A DNA stretch of 48,154 nucleotides from NCBI GenBank assembly GCA_002327965.1, contig DCVB01000023.1, positions 1 to 48,154 of the forward strand. The letters are read 5' to 3'. The notes below the pieces were generated by a model that worked only from the letters and a program-made list of their open reading frames with translations, was not told the DNA's origin and ran no database searches. The stretch is from Candidatus Aminicenantes bacterium UBA2199. GTDB taxonomy: Bacteria > Acidobacteriota > Aminicenantia > UBA2199. The position numbers were made by a program, and so were the translations under genes. Below, one piece after another: positions 30,908 through 38,624 of this stretch (position 1 is its first letter; every line of letters begins with the position of its first letter).

Positions 30908-31855
30908 TTACTTCTGTTTTAGTTCTTTGAGTCTATCTTCGGAGGTATTACGCACCCATGTATCTTTATCATTCTTAGCAATATAGAATAACAATGTCTG
31001 GTCGGTAATTTTTTTAACTGCTCTACTTCGCAACCAGCCATCAATATCATTTTTGGCAATATAACCAAGAAGATTCTGGTCAACAAAATGGGGGTTTTCT
31101 ACCGCAGCCAGGCGCACGTCCCTAATTTTATCATTTTTGGCGAATTCGGCTAGCAGAAGCAAATCAGAAAGCCTCTTTACCGCCGCAGTACGCTCCCACT
31201 CTTCCTTTCCGTTTTTAGCGATATCGATATAGACTAACTGCGCAAGATTCCTGTCTTTGAGTTTATCTGCAGCGGTCATTCGCACCAAAGTATTCTTGTC
31301 TTTCTTAGCCGTATCAGCCAGTAGAATCTGGTCGGTAAGTCTTCTCGCTGCTGAACTTCGTAAATCCTCATATTTATAATTCTTGACAATTTCGGCATAG
31401 ACATTTTGTGCAAGAGACTTATCTTCAAGTTTATCCGCGGCATGTTTTTTCAACCATTCTTCTTCATCATTCTTGGCAATTTCAGTCAGCACGCCCTGGT
31501 CAGTAAGGTTAGGGTTTTTAACCGCTTCAGCACGCACCGAATCTTCCTCTCTATGATTCAAGGCAATTTCCGCTAGAAGAGCCTGATTTGCAAGTTTTTT
31601 CACGGCATATTCGCGCATCCAATCGGCCTTATCGTTTTTAGCAATATCAGCAAGCTTTATGCAAGCACCCTTGTCTCCCGCATTACATTTCGCAACTAAC
31701 TCATCAACTAAAATGTAAACACTGCGTGGAGTCCAGGTACTGAGTAATATCACCAAAATTATTGATAGAAAGGAAATAAACAACACAACAAATATTTTAA
31801 AGCCGATAACATTCGAGATTTTCCATCTGGTATTGAAATAATTAATAAATCCCAT
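30908..31855 (-). CDS. Membrane-anchored HEAT-like / variant alpha-helical repeat protein
   Basis: A 315-residue protein with one N-terminal membrane segment (IFVVLFISFLSIILVILLSTW, residues about 21-41) and a long soluble domain. That domain is built from about eight or nine 25-34-residue helical repeats with consensus IAKND..D.VR..AA.KL.DQ.LL, for example IAKNDEEEWLKKHAADKLED and FAKNDKIRDVRLAAVENPHF. This recalls HEAT or leucine-rich-variant repeats, which serve as protein-interaction scaffolds. Base composition is far more AT-rich than neighbouring genes, suggesting acquisition. ATG 31855 is preceded by AAAGGGAGC and a TATAAT about 35 nt upstream. No partner is evident. Confidence 0.7.
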   Translation of the reverse strand: MGFINYFNTRWKISNVIGFKIFVVLFISFLSIILVILLSTWTPRSVYILVDELVAKCNAGDKGACIKLADIAKNDKADWMREYAVKKLANQALLAEIALNHREEDSVRAEAVKNPNLTDQGVLTEIAKNDEEEWLKKHAADKLEDKSLAQNVYAEIVKNYKYEDLRSSAARRLTDQILLADTAKKDKNTLVRMTAADKLKDRNLAQLVYIDIAKNGKEEWERTAAVKRLSDLLLLAEFAKNDKIRDVRLAAVENPHFVDQNLLGYIAKNDIDGWLRSRAVKKITDQTLLFYIAKNDKDTWVRNTSEDRLKELKQK

Positions 31856-32200
31856 TTTTGCTCCCTTTCGGATTTGGATTATATTTTACTCAATTAGGAA
31901 CCAAAAATCATTTTATCTTTAATAATTTAATCAATAAAAAATACCTTTTTAAAGAATAAAGCTGATCCTTATAAATTTTTGTGATTAACTAATCAACTGG
32001 AATTTCCAAAAGCATAGACACAAAGTGGACACATTTGGCCTTTTCGGATATTTCCACATTCTGAAAACCCTTATGAGCAAATGGTTTCAAGACCGATTGG
32101 CTTATTCATTTCTCTGAATGGCATTCAGAAAGTCGGGAGCATTGCCGATGCCGGATGCGTTCCCTGTTTCCAGACTTGAGAACGCATGGCATTGGGGTTC
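31856..32200. other. AT-rich intergenic stretch without a supported gene
   Basis: Very AT-rich to about 32000, then mixed. A small palindrome CTGAATGGCATTCAG lies at 32114-32128. The short frames here derive from repeats and lack start signals. The right end runs into the duplicated sequence at 32201. Confidence 0.5.
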
Positions 32201-32332
32201 GATCCGCCTCAGCTCCACTTGTTTTCCCTCCCCACAAATTCCCCTCTTTTCTTACTTTTGCCTTTTTCCTTTTGCCTTTTGCCTTGGGCGCGGGAACCGC
32301 GCCGCCGATCCTCCTCAGCTCCACTTGTTTTC
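32201..32332. repeat. 26-bp direct repeats flanking a TTTTGCC heptad array
   Basis: GATCCGCCTCAGCTCCACTT followed by GTTTTC (32201-32226) recurs with one mismatch at 32307-32332. The 80 bp between them holds a TTTTGCC/TTTTTCC heptad array (32254-32284) and a small GGCGCGG...CCGCGCC hairpin. The first copy is preceded by GGGGTTC, so GGTTCGATCC...CAGCTCCA resembles the 3' end of tmRNA or a tRNA, a common integration site. No complete tmRNA gene is seen. Confidence 0.6.
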
Positions 32333-32372
32333 TCCCTATTCCGGATAATCGGTCACATATTTGGCCTTGAAC

Positions 32373-33050
32373 TCAGATTTCATACTTTGTTTCCATCAGG
32401 CGGATCCCCTTCTGGAAAAACCTGCTGAATTTTCCTTTAAACTGACCCGCTTCAAGCAATATTTTTTCCTTTCCCAGCCATTTCATCACGACCATGGCAT
32501 TCTCCAGATCCTTGATCATTTTGAGTTCGTGATCCCTCCCCTCCCTAAGCTGTGATACCGCGATCTTGTGCGCCGCCCACATCGCCGGACGGGGAACCTT
32601 GAGGGGAATCCCGCGATAAGTAAGGGTGACCGCATTGTCCAACAGGACCTTCTGATAAGACAGGGGACTGACCACGATCCCCAGCCCGGGCAAGCGCAGA
32701 GGTTCCCCCTCATCCCTTCCCGGCTCGCATAAAAACTCGATGCTCAAGTTGGTTCCCTCCGCATCCGGAGCGGGAATATACTTCTCCGCCTTACTCAGTA
32801 TTCCGGCTTTGGGGACATAGCCCAACTGGATCAGCAATCCATGGAGCGGGATGCCGGGACCGCTTTTAAAGGCCCTGGGGCGCTGGACAGAGAAATCAAT
32901 ATCGCTGGTAGTGAAAGTGAACCGTACGATCGGATAATGCTCGCGATAGACCGGCAGGCACCAGCTGCCTATCAGGACCAAATGCTCTAATGCACCACTT
33001 TTATAAAATTCCTTCAACAAACCGGCAAATTCCTTTTCAAACTCGAACAT
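32373..33050 (-). CDS. Nucleotidyltransferase-fold protein, GSU2403-like
   Basis: A 225-residue protein with a nucleotidyltransferase-like core: LVLIGSWCLPVY (residues about 24-35) followed by FTTSDIDFSVQRP (about 44-56, giving the DxD pair), and a helical C-terminal half (VPRPAMWAAHKIAVSQLREGRDHELKMIKDLENAMVVM) typical of this group. The second half, with 'A.HK....R..R..K...DL..A', resembles AbiEii-type and other toxin nucleotidyltransferases. It overlaps the upstream coiled-coil gene by 14 nt and shares its promoter. A toxin or RNA-modifying role is plausible but inferred. Moderately AT-rich relative to the surrounding core genes. Confidence 0.7.
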   Translation of the reverse strand: MFEFEKEFAGLLKEFYKSGALEHLVLIGSWCLPVYREHYPIVRFTFTTSDIDFSVQRPRAFKSGPGIPLHGLLIQLGYVPKAGILSKAEKYIPAPDAEGTNLSIEFLCEPGRDEGEPLRLPGLGIVVSPLSYQKVLLDNAVTLTYRGIPLKVPRPAMWAAHKIAVSQLREGRDHELKMIKDLENAMVVMKWLGKEKILLEAGQFKGKFSRFFQKGIRLMETKYEI

Positions 33051-33387
33051 GCTCGAATGCCTTTCTGGCGATCCTGGCCTGGCGCTTCAAGGCCTGCAAT
33101 TCTTTTTTCAGTTTGGCCAGTTGTACTTTCGCCTTTTTTACTTTCTCGTTCTCTGCTTTCACGTTCTTGGACGCTCCCTTGAAATCGAATTCGCTGCCTC
33201 CCAAATATTCTGAAACCGATTTGTCTCCCTTGCGGTATTTTTTATAGTAATAAACTTTCCCCTTGATGCTCCGGCGATAAATAGACACAGACGGATTGGC
33301 ATGCATGAAGCTCCGGATCAGCGCAATCCGCTCCTGCAGATTCGCGATCTCTTCTTCCAGGTAAACAACATTCGCTTCCAGCCCCAT
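33037..33387 (-). CDS. Small coiled-coil protein, possible antitoxin/regulator partner
   Basis: A 116-residue protein I do not recognise. Residues 5-30 (NVVYLEEEIANLQERIALIRSFM) form a likely coiled coil. A central IYRRSIKGKVYYYKKYRKGD segment has the look of a small beta DNA- or RNA-binding domain. The C-terminal 45 residues are a strongly basic helix (ENEKVKKAKVQLAKLKKELQ and on). ATG 33387 is set by AGGTGG upstream and by the promoter at 33412-33440; the longer frame to 33456 would begin inside that promoter. It is first in a two-gene operon with the nucleotidyltransferase, and the palindromic operator suggests that one product represses the operon. Confidence 0.6.
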   Translation of the reverse strand: MGLEANVVYLEEEIANLQERIALIRSFMHANPSVSIYRRSIKGKVYYYKKYRKGDKSVSEYLGGSEFDFKGASKNVKAENEKVKKAKVQLAKLKKELQALKRQARIARKAFEHVRV

Positions 33388-33490
33388 CTTACACCACCTT
33401 TCCTTTATTTTATCATAATATGTGGTGTAGTTGTTGTCAAGACAATTACACCACATATATTATAATTATTCGGGATGTGTGGTGTATTTC
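33388..33490 (-). promoter_or_regulatory. Strong promoter overlapped by TGTGGTGTA operator sites
   Basis: On the minus strand TTGACA (33435-33440), a 17-nt spacer and TATGAT (33412-33417) form a near-consensus promoter. Inverted half-sites TGTGGTGTAGTTGT (33421-33434) and ACAATTACACCACA (33443-33456) flank the -35 box (15-17-bp arms, one mismatch). Two further TGGTGTA copies lie at 33389-33397 (inside the ribosome site) and 33477-33486. This is the layout of an autorepressed toxin-antitoxin-type operon. Confidence 0.75.
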
Positions 33491-33519
33491 GTTAAGAAGT
33501 CAATCGGGGTTTTTTTGCT

Positions 33520-33556
33520 TTATACTTTTGCCTTTTGCCTTATGCCTTTGTATAAT
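33520..33556 (+). promoter_or_regulatory. Deaminase promoter built partly from a TTTTGCC heptad array
   Basis: The array CTTTTGCCTTTTGCC then CTTATGCC (33525-33547) supplies a -35-like TTGCCT at 33528-33533. After a 17-nt spacer comes a consensus TATAAT (33551-33556). Seven bases later is the ATG (33564), so the transcript should be leaderless. Confidence 0.55.
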
Positions 33557-33563
33557 CGAATGA

Positions 33564-34148
33564 ATGAAACATCCTGCATCCGTCACCCTGACCCTGCCGG
33601 CCTGGCTGAAGGCGATGCTCGCCGGCGACCTGGAGATGCGCGACCCCGAGCAGCGCATGCGCTGGGTGATCGGGCTGTCGCGGCGCAACGTCGAGGAAAG
33701 GACGGGCGGCCCCTTCGCCGCCGCCGTGTTCGCGCGCGAGACGGGGCAACTGCTGGGCGCGGGAGTCAACCTCGTCGAGCCGCTGAACCTGTCGCCGGCC
33801 CACGCCGAGATCGTGGCCTGCGCCTTCGCCCAGAAGCGGGCCGGCACCTTCGACCTGAACGCCGTCGGCGCCGGCTGCGAGTTGGTCACCAGCTCGCAGC
33901 CCTGCCTGATGTGTTTGGGAGCCACCTTGTGGTCGGGAGTGACCCGGCTCACGTACGGCGCCACCGCGGCCGACGTCGAAGGCATCGTCGGCTTCGACGA
34001 GGGGCCCCTGCCCCGCGACTGGCAGGGCGAGCTGGGCAAGCGCGGCATCACGGTGGCGGGCGAGTTCCTGCGCGCCGAGGCGGTCGAGGTGCTGAGCCTT
34101 TACAAGGAAACGGCCGGGACGGTCTACAACGGCCGATCCAGGGGATAA
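33564..34148 (+). CDS. Nucleoside/cytidine deaminase-family protein
   Basis: A 194-residue zinc deaminase. The catalytic motifs are PAHAEIVACAFA (His ligand and proton-shuttling Glu, near residue 75) and SSQPCLMCLGATLWSGV (PCxxC ligands near residues 112-116). The sequence MRWVIGLSRRNVEERTGGPFAAAVF leading into the active site is typical of guanine/tRNA-adenosine-type nucleoside deaminases (GuaD/TadA superfamily) more than of CDA. It is longer than TadA, so a nucleobase or nucleoside deaminase is favoured; the substrate is open. There is no ribosome site, and TATAAT ends 7 nt before the ATG. The last codons are imperfectly duplicated 160 bp downstream. Confidence 0.85.
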   Translation: MKHPASVTLTLPAWLKAMLAGDLEMRDPEQRMRWVIGLSRRNVEERTGGPFAAAVFARETGQLLGAGVNLVEPLNLSPAHAEIVACAFAQKRAGTFDLNAVGAGCELVTSSQPCLMCLGATLWSGVTRLTYGATAADVEGIVGFDEGPLPRDWQGELGKRGITVAGEFLRAEAVEVLSLYKETAGTVYNGRSRG

Positions 34149-34295
34149 CCTTTCAGAACTTCCAGTGATAGTGTTAGTGTTAGCAAGACAAAAAAAGAAT
34201 ACCCTTTATGGAACGTTATTTTACGGTTCCTGACACTGACATTTCCCAGGCCGAAAGCCTGCATTGAGGACGGCCGGTACTGTCTGCAACGGCCG
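34110..34295. repeat. 26-bp direct repeats flanking a TGTTAG/TGACAC array
   Basis: The deaminase 3' end ACGGCCGGGACGGTCTACAA followed by CGGCCG (34110-34135) recurs at 34270-34295 with three mismatches. Between the copies lie AGTGAT/AGTGTT hexamers (34168-34188) and TGACAC units (34229-34241). It looks like a duplication created when the array segment was inserted. Confidence 0.6.
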
Positions 34296-34336
34296 CCGCG
34301 GCTCCCGGCAATCGGCTTCGCGGAATGCCGCCGCCC

Positions 34337-35704
34337 TCAATGGGCCGCGTGCCCCGGCTTGGCGTGCCAGATGCGGGTCATGATCAAGGCGCCGATCAGG
34401 CTGAAGGGGATGATGCAGGACACCCAGACCCAGGCGTTGGCCGGCGCATGGCCGGCGACGGCAACGCCGTCCCAGCCGTAGGTCTTCAGCATCCAGCCCA
34501 GGCCGAAACCGGTCAGGCCGCTTCCGATATACTGGATGCCGTCGAGCGCGCCGGCGACGGTGGCCGCCGCCTTGCGGCCGCCGAAGTCCATGGAGGCCGT
34601 CCCCGACAGCATGCCGTGCACGCCGAAGATGAACATGGCCGTCAGGCCCAGCAGCACGACCGCCCAGGCCTGGCCGAGCCAGGTGCCGCGCCCCAGGCTC
34701 AGGCCCAGCAGCGCCAGCATGACCACCTGCACCAGGTAGAAGGTGAAGGCCACGGGCGGGCGGCGCGACTGGAACAGGCGGTCGCTCATCCAGCCGCAGA
34801 GCAGTCCGCCGAAGATGCCGCCGAGCATGAAGGCCACGCCGGTCCACCAGAACAGCGGTTCCTTCTTGGCCAGGTGGTACACCTCGTCCAGGTACTCGGT
34901 GAAGTAGAGCATCACCCCCTGGCGCACAAAACCGGTGCAGAACTCGGCGCCGATGAGGAAGAGGATCACCTTGTTGCGGAACACCTTGGCCAGCAGTTCC
35001 TTCAGGGGGAGCGGGGCGTCCTCGGCGAGATGGGCGTTCGAACCGTCGCCGGTGTCGAAATCGGGATGGCCGGCATGGCTGGGACGGTTGCGCACCAGCA
35101 GCAGGTCCACCAGGAACATCACGCCCATGGCCGCGGCGGGCACGAACCAGATGACGTTCCAGTTGGCGAAGCTGGCCAGCAGCACCGAGCCGATGGTGGT
35201 GGCCAGGAAATAGCCGGAGGAGATCATGATGCCGAAGATGCCGCCGAAGATGCCGCGCTCGTGCACGTGGAACCAGGTGGAGTTGACCTTGACCACGGAG
35301 AGGGCGCCGAAACTCTGGAAATACATGTTCAGGCTCCACAGCCAGCTCATGCTCCACAGCACGTGTGCCGTCCAGCCGTTGAAGAACATCAGCCCCACGC
35401 CCAGATTGAGCAGCGCGGCGCCCAGGGCGCCGATCAGGATCGCCTTGCGCCCGCCGATGCGGTCGGCCAGCGGGCCGTTGAGCATGACGCTCAGCCCGTA
35501 GGTCCAGAAACCGAAGGTGGCGATCAGCCCCATCTGCGCCTTGTCCAAATGGTACCAGGCGCCGATGTCGTTCTTGACGATGTTGAAGTTGTAGCGCCCC
35601 ATGTACATGGTGGCGTAGGTCAGTCCCAGCGGGAACCAGTTCAGGAAGCGCCGGCGGCGGAACTCCTTGCAGTGCTTCATCGGGTTGCGCGACAGAAGGC
35701 TCAT
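34337..35704 (-). CDS. MFS transporter of the organophosphate:phosphate antiporter (GlpT/UhpT-like) type
   Basis: A 455-residue twelve-helix protein. Residues about 20-50 (LGLTYATMYMGRYNFNIVKNDI) match the first helix of OPA transporters, with the substrate-binding Arg. The loop GPLADRIGGRKAILIGALGA is the MFS signature. A central charged loop (residues about 200-235) separates two six-helix halves, and GIFGGIFGIMISSGYFLATTIG and GHMLSGTASMDFGGRKAAATVAG-like segments are family-typical. It would exchange phosphate for a phosphorylated sugar, glycerol-3-phosphate or similar. The start ATG 35704 overlaps the upstream kinase stop (ATGA); the longer frame extends into the kinase gene. The pairing with a P-loop kinase is notable. 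Confidence 0.87.
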   Translation of the reverse strand: MSLLSRNPMKHCKEFRRRRFLNWFPLGLTYATMYMGRYNFNIVKNDIGAWYHLDKAQMGLIATFGFWTYGLSVMLNGPLADRIGGRKAILIGALGAALLNLGVGLMFFNGWTAHVLWSMSWLWSLNMYFQSFGALSVVKVNSTWFHVHERGIFGGIFGIMISSGYFLATTIGSVLLASFANWNVIWFVPAAAMGVMFLVDLLLVRNRPSHAGHPDFDTGDGSNAHLAEDAPLPLKELLAKVFRNKVILFLIGAEFCTGFVRQGVMLYFTEYLDEVYHLAKKEPLFWWTGVAFMLGGIFGGLLCGWMSDRLFQSRRPPVAFTFYLVQVVMLALLGLSLGRGTWLGQAWAVVLLGLTAMFIFGVHGMLSGTASMDFGGRKAAATVAGALDGIQYIGSGLTGFGLGWMLKTYGWDGVAVAGHAPANAWVWVSCIIPFSLIGALIMTRIWHAKPGHAAH

Positions 35705-36456
35705 TTTCTTGCCTCCCGCCAGGCGGACCACAGCTTGTCCAGGACGTCCTCGAGGTGGGCGCCCAGCACCTCGGGCTGGTCGGTCTTTTCGGGCATGTTG
35801 TCGAAAACGGCATAGGGGACCCTGCGGTCGCCGGCGGGCAGGAACTTCGGGTCGGAGGCGAACTCGTCCCAGTCCGATTCCTTGTAGAGCATCTCGATCT
35901 TCTTGTCCTCCAGGGCGTGCTGCAGGATGGAGTCGGGGCGGTCGGGGTTGTAGCGCCGGCGGTTCTTGCGCAGCGACTCGGGCCAGTCGACCTTGATGTA
36001 CATGCAGGCGGCATGGTCCAGCACCTGCGGCGACAGGTGGGAGAACGCCTCGCGGAAGCCGCCGTGCTCGCTGCCGCGCGCGAACTCGATGAACAGCGTC
36101 TTTTTCTCGTGGAAGGCGGGGTCATTGCGCAGGATCTTGGAGTAGGACAGGTTGAGCTTCTTGATCAGGAAGTTCCAGAACCACTTGCCCTTGAAGACGT
36201 AGCCGGGGTAGGTCTTGCCCTCGTAGGTGAACTCCCTGTCGGTGATCAGGCGCGGCTGGCCCATCTCCTCCATCAGGTCGTCGTCCTCGAAGCGCTCCCA
36301 GAGGATGGGGAAATCGTCGATCTCCTGGAACTCGCCGATGTGGAAGCGCTTGATCCTCTCTTTCAGGGGAACTTTCTTCAAATAGTCGATGACTTCCGAT
36401 TTGCCGGCGGCCGGCCGGCCGATGAGGATGATGACGTCGAACGTGTTCTTGTCCAT
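35701..36456 (-). CDS. P-loop kinase-like ATP-binding protein
   Basis: A 251-residue protein with a Walker A loop IGRPAAGKSEVIDYL (residues about 11-25). It is followed by a charged, aromatic-rich region (HIGEFQEIDDFPILWERF, YPGYVFKGKWFWNFLIKKLN), a strand-like TLFIEFARGSEHGGFREAF that could carry the catalytic or Walker B acid, and a late RKNRRRYNPDRPDS lid-like segment. The overall order resembles adenylylsulfate or nucleoside kinases, but I do not recognise the family. ATG 36456 lies 7 nt after GGAGGTG; the GTG at 36465 is part of that site. It overlaps the transporter gene, so it may phosphorylate or sense the transported compound. Confidence 0.65.
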   Translation of the reverse strand: MDKNTFDVIILIGRPAAGKSEVIDYLKKVPLKERIKRFHIGEFQEIDDFPILWERFEDDDLMEEMGQPRLITDREFTYEGKTYPGYVFKGKWFWNFLIKKLNLSYSKILRNDPAFHEKKTLFIEFARGSEHGGFREAFSHLSPQVLDHAACMYIKVDWPESLRKNRRRYNPDRPDSILQHALEDKKIEMLYKESDWDEFASDPKFLPAGDRRVPYAVFDNMPEKTDQPEVLGAHLEDVLDKLWSAWREARK

Positions 36457-36583
36457 GCCTTGCACCTCCAGCGGAACCTTGGATCAGCCGTGAATCTGTA
36501 TTATATGAATGGGAATATTTTTTGCAATCAGCAAAACAGTCGAAGATATTTTGACTTTAATTCTTACATGTCAATATTCAGTA

Positions 36584-38533
36584 TCAAGGCCTGTCTCCTA
36601 TGCCCGACTTGCTCATCCGGGCAATGACCTCTTCCATTCCATCCAAAAGAGTATTTATTCGGCGGAAGGCGGCGTTGGCGGCATCGGGGCGGCTCATGTC
36701 GACACCGGCTTTTTTGAGGATCTCAAGCGGATCAGCGCTGCCTCCGGCTGAGAGAAAATCCATATAGCGCTCGGCCCCCTTGGGACCTTCGCGCAGCACC
36801 ATGTCGGATAGGGCCAAAGAAGCAATCCTGCCGATGCTGTATTGATAAACATAGAAATTGAACAAAAGGTGGGGAATGCCGATCCACTCGCTCTGGATGT
36901 AGTCTCCCACTTCACAGACGCCCTGCGGGTGACCGTAATATTGCCGGACCAGGTTCAAATAGGTCTGGTCGAGCCAGTCGGCGGTCAAGGCCTGCCCGGC
37001 CTCCACCCGTCGATGCATGGCAAGCTCGAATTCAGCGAATAACGTATCATGGAAAATTGAGCCTAGAATCATTTCGATGTGCCTGTCAAGAAAATAAAGT
37101 TTCCTTTGCTCATTTTTTTCGCTTTTGAGCATGTATTCCATGAGCAGATTCTCATTGAAGGTCGAGGCGATTTCGGCGAGGAAAAGCGGGTATTCGGACA
37201 TCGCCTTGGGCTGTCTCTGATCGGAAAAATATGAATGCAATGCATGCCCCAGCTCATGGGCGACGGTGAGGACAGAACCGAAGCCGCCACTGTAGTCAAG
37301 GAAGATAAAAGGATGAATGCCATAGGCATTGATGACATAGGCATTGCTGGTCTTACCCTTATTCAGGTAAATGTCCATCCAGCGGCCGGCAAAGGCTGTT
37401 TTCAAGGCAGCGGAATAGGATTTCCCTAAGGGTCTCATGGAAGCCTTTATCAATTTTTCCGTTTCGCTGAAGCTGAATTTTTTATCAATCGAGCCGACCA
37501 TAGGAGAGTGAATGTCTTCATAACGGAAGAAGTCGAGCCCCAGCAGCTGCTTCTTGATTCTCAGGAAGCGATGCAGTACCGGCAGGTTCTCATGCACCGA
37601 CAAAATGAGCTGGTGATAGATATCGCTGCTGATGGCATCGGGGAAAAGCCGGGCCTCCAGGCAGTCGGTGAATCTGGCAACCTGAGCTGAAAAGAGATGC
37701 TGCTTGACGGCCCCATCGAACAGAATGGCAAACGTGTTCTCGTAGCGTTTCTTGTTCTGCAAGTATTGGACCGCAACCTGCCTGCGTACTTCGGGATCGC
37801 CGCTTTGGCGCAAGCGTCCATAACTCGCGGCATTCAAGGTCACTTTGCTGCCGTCATTGAGGGTGATCTCGGCTGGGGGCATTTCGTCGTTGAGCTTGTT
37901 CACGGCCCGGGCTGGCACGCCGCTGAAGAGCGAGGTAAGAGAAAAGATCCGCTGCTGCGCTTCCGGCAGGAAATGGTCTTTCAACCGGAGTATACCGTCC
38001 ACTTGCATGCGGAAACAGGCCAGGCGCGGCTCTTCCTCGACATAGGAGGAAAAACGCTCTCCTCCCAAAGCTAAAATGTCCATATTGAATGAGGAAAGCT
38101 TCTGGTTGAAGCGCACATTGATGGAATGAAGTTCGCCGCTCAGGGCGGAATAGTGGGAATTGTCATCGGTTACAGTCAACAAATGAATGTAAGCATTCAG
38201 ACGCTCTAATCTGATCTGGAATTTCTCGACCAGCGTGACGAAAGCGAACATTTTTCCGGACGAGACGGTCCAGCCGGCTCTTGCAGAATCGATGATCTCA
38301 ATGTCTTTGGAAAATGAATTCATCTCGGCTTTCCAAGCGTCAAAGCTTGGGAAAAGGTCCTTTACATTCCAAGTGAATTCTGCGGGCACTTCGCTGCGGG
38401 GTCGGTTGGAAAAGTCAGGGATAGCAGGGTTTTCCTGAAAGGAGGCAAACACATGCTGCAGCCCGACCAAAAGAATGGCTATCTCCAGTATCAGGACAAT
38501 TTTAAAATTGTTGCCCGTGTTTTTGATCATCAT
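36584..38533 (-). CDS. pepF: Exported oligoendopeptidase F (M3B)
   Basis: A 649-residue M3 metallopeptidase. The zinc motif HELGHALHSYFSD lies near residue 426 with the third ligand region SEYPLFLAEIASTFNENLL about 25 residues later (Glu). YYGHPQGVCEVGDYIQSEW and IPHLLFNFYVYQYSIGRIASLAL are typical of PepF C-termini. Unusually for PepF, an N-terminal hydrophobic segment (IVLILEIAILLVGLQHVFASF) precedes the usual FTWNVKDLFPSFDAWKAEM start, so this copy is probably secreted or membrane-anchored and digests peptides outside the cytoplasm. Base composition is lower in GC than the flanking core genes. The start is ATG 38533 or the adjacent 38530. Confidence 0.9.
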   Translation of the reverse strand: MMIKNTGNNFKIVLILEIAILLVGLQHVFASFQENPAIPDFSNRPRSEVPAEFTWNVKDLFPSFDAWKAEMNSFSKDIEIIDSARAGWTVSSGKMFAFVTLVEKFQIRLERLNAYIHLLTVTDDNSHYSALSGELHSINVRFNQKLSSFNMDILALGGERFSSYVEEEPRLACFRMQVDGILRLKDHFLPEAQQRIFSLTSLFSGVPARAVNKLNDEMPPAEITLNDGSKVTLNAASYGRLRQSGDPEVRRQVAVQYLQNKKRYENTFAILFDGAVKQHLFSAQVARFTDCLEARLFPDAISSDIYHQLILSVHENLPVLHRFLRIKKQLLGLDFFRYEDIHSPMVGSIDKKFSFSETEKLIKASMRPLGKSYSAALKTAFAGRWMDIYLNKGKTSNAYVINAYGIHPFIFLDYSGGFGSVLTVAHELGHALHSYFSDQRQPKAMSEYPLFLAEIASTFNENLLMEYMLKSEKNEQRKLYFLDRHIEMILGSIFHDTLFAEFELAMHRRVEAGQALTADWLDQTYLNLVRQYYGHPQGVCEVGDYIQSEWIGIPHLLFNFYVYQYSIGRIASLALSDMVLREGPKGAERYMDFLSAGGSADPLEILKKAGVDMSRPDAANAAFRRINTLLDGMEEVIARMSKSGIGDRP

Positions 38534-38624
38534 CGGGATCCTTGCATTAGATTTGGAGCCAATGGTTCTTTTTATTTATCAAGGTCCATTCTGACCCTTC
38601 TTGCTAGCCAGTCGCCTCCACGCA

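Noticed and set aside
31850..32222. A complete tmRNA (ssrA) gene ending at the CAGCTCCA motif
   Set aside because: No matching 5' acceptor strand, no tag-peptide frame, and poor T-stem pairing; the upstream region is simply AT-rich.
34221..36125. 634-codon minus-strand frame across the transporter and kinase genes
   Set aside because: It is a different reading frame of the same strand, Arg/Pro/His-rich, while the transporter and kinase frames carry real motifs and a 4-nt overlap.
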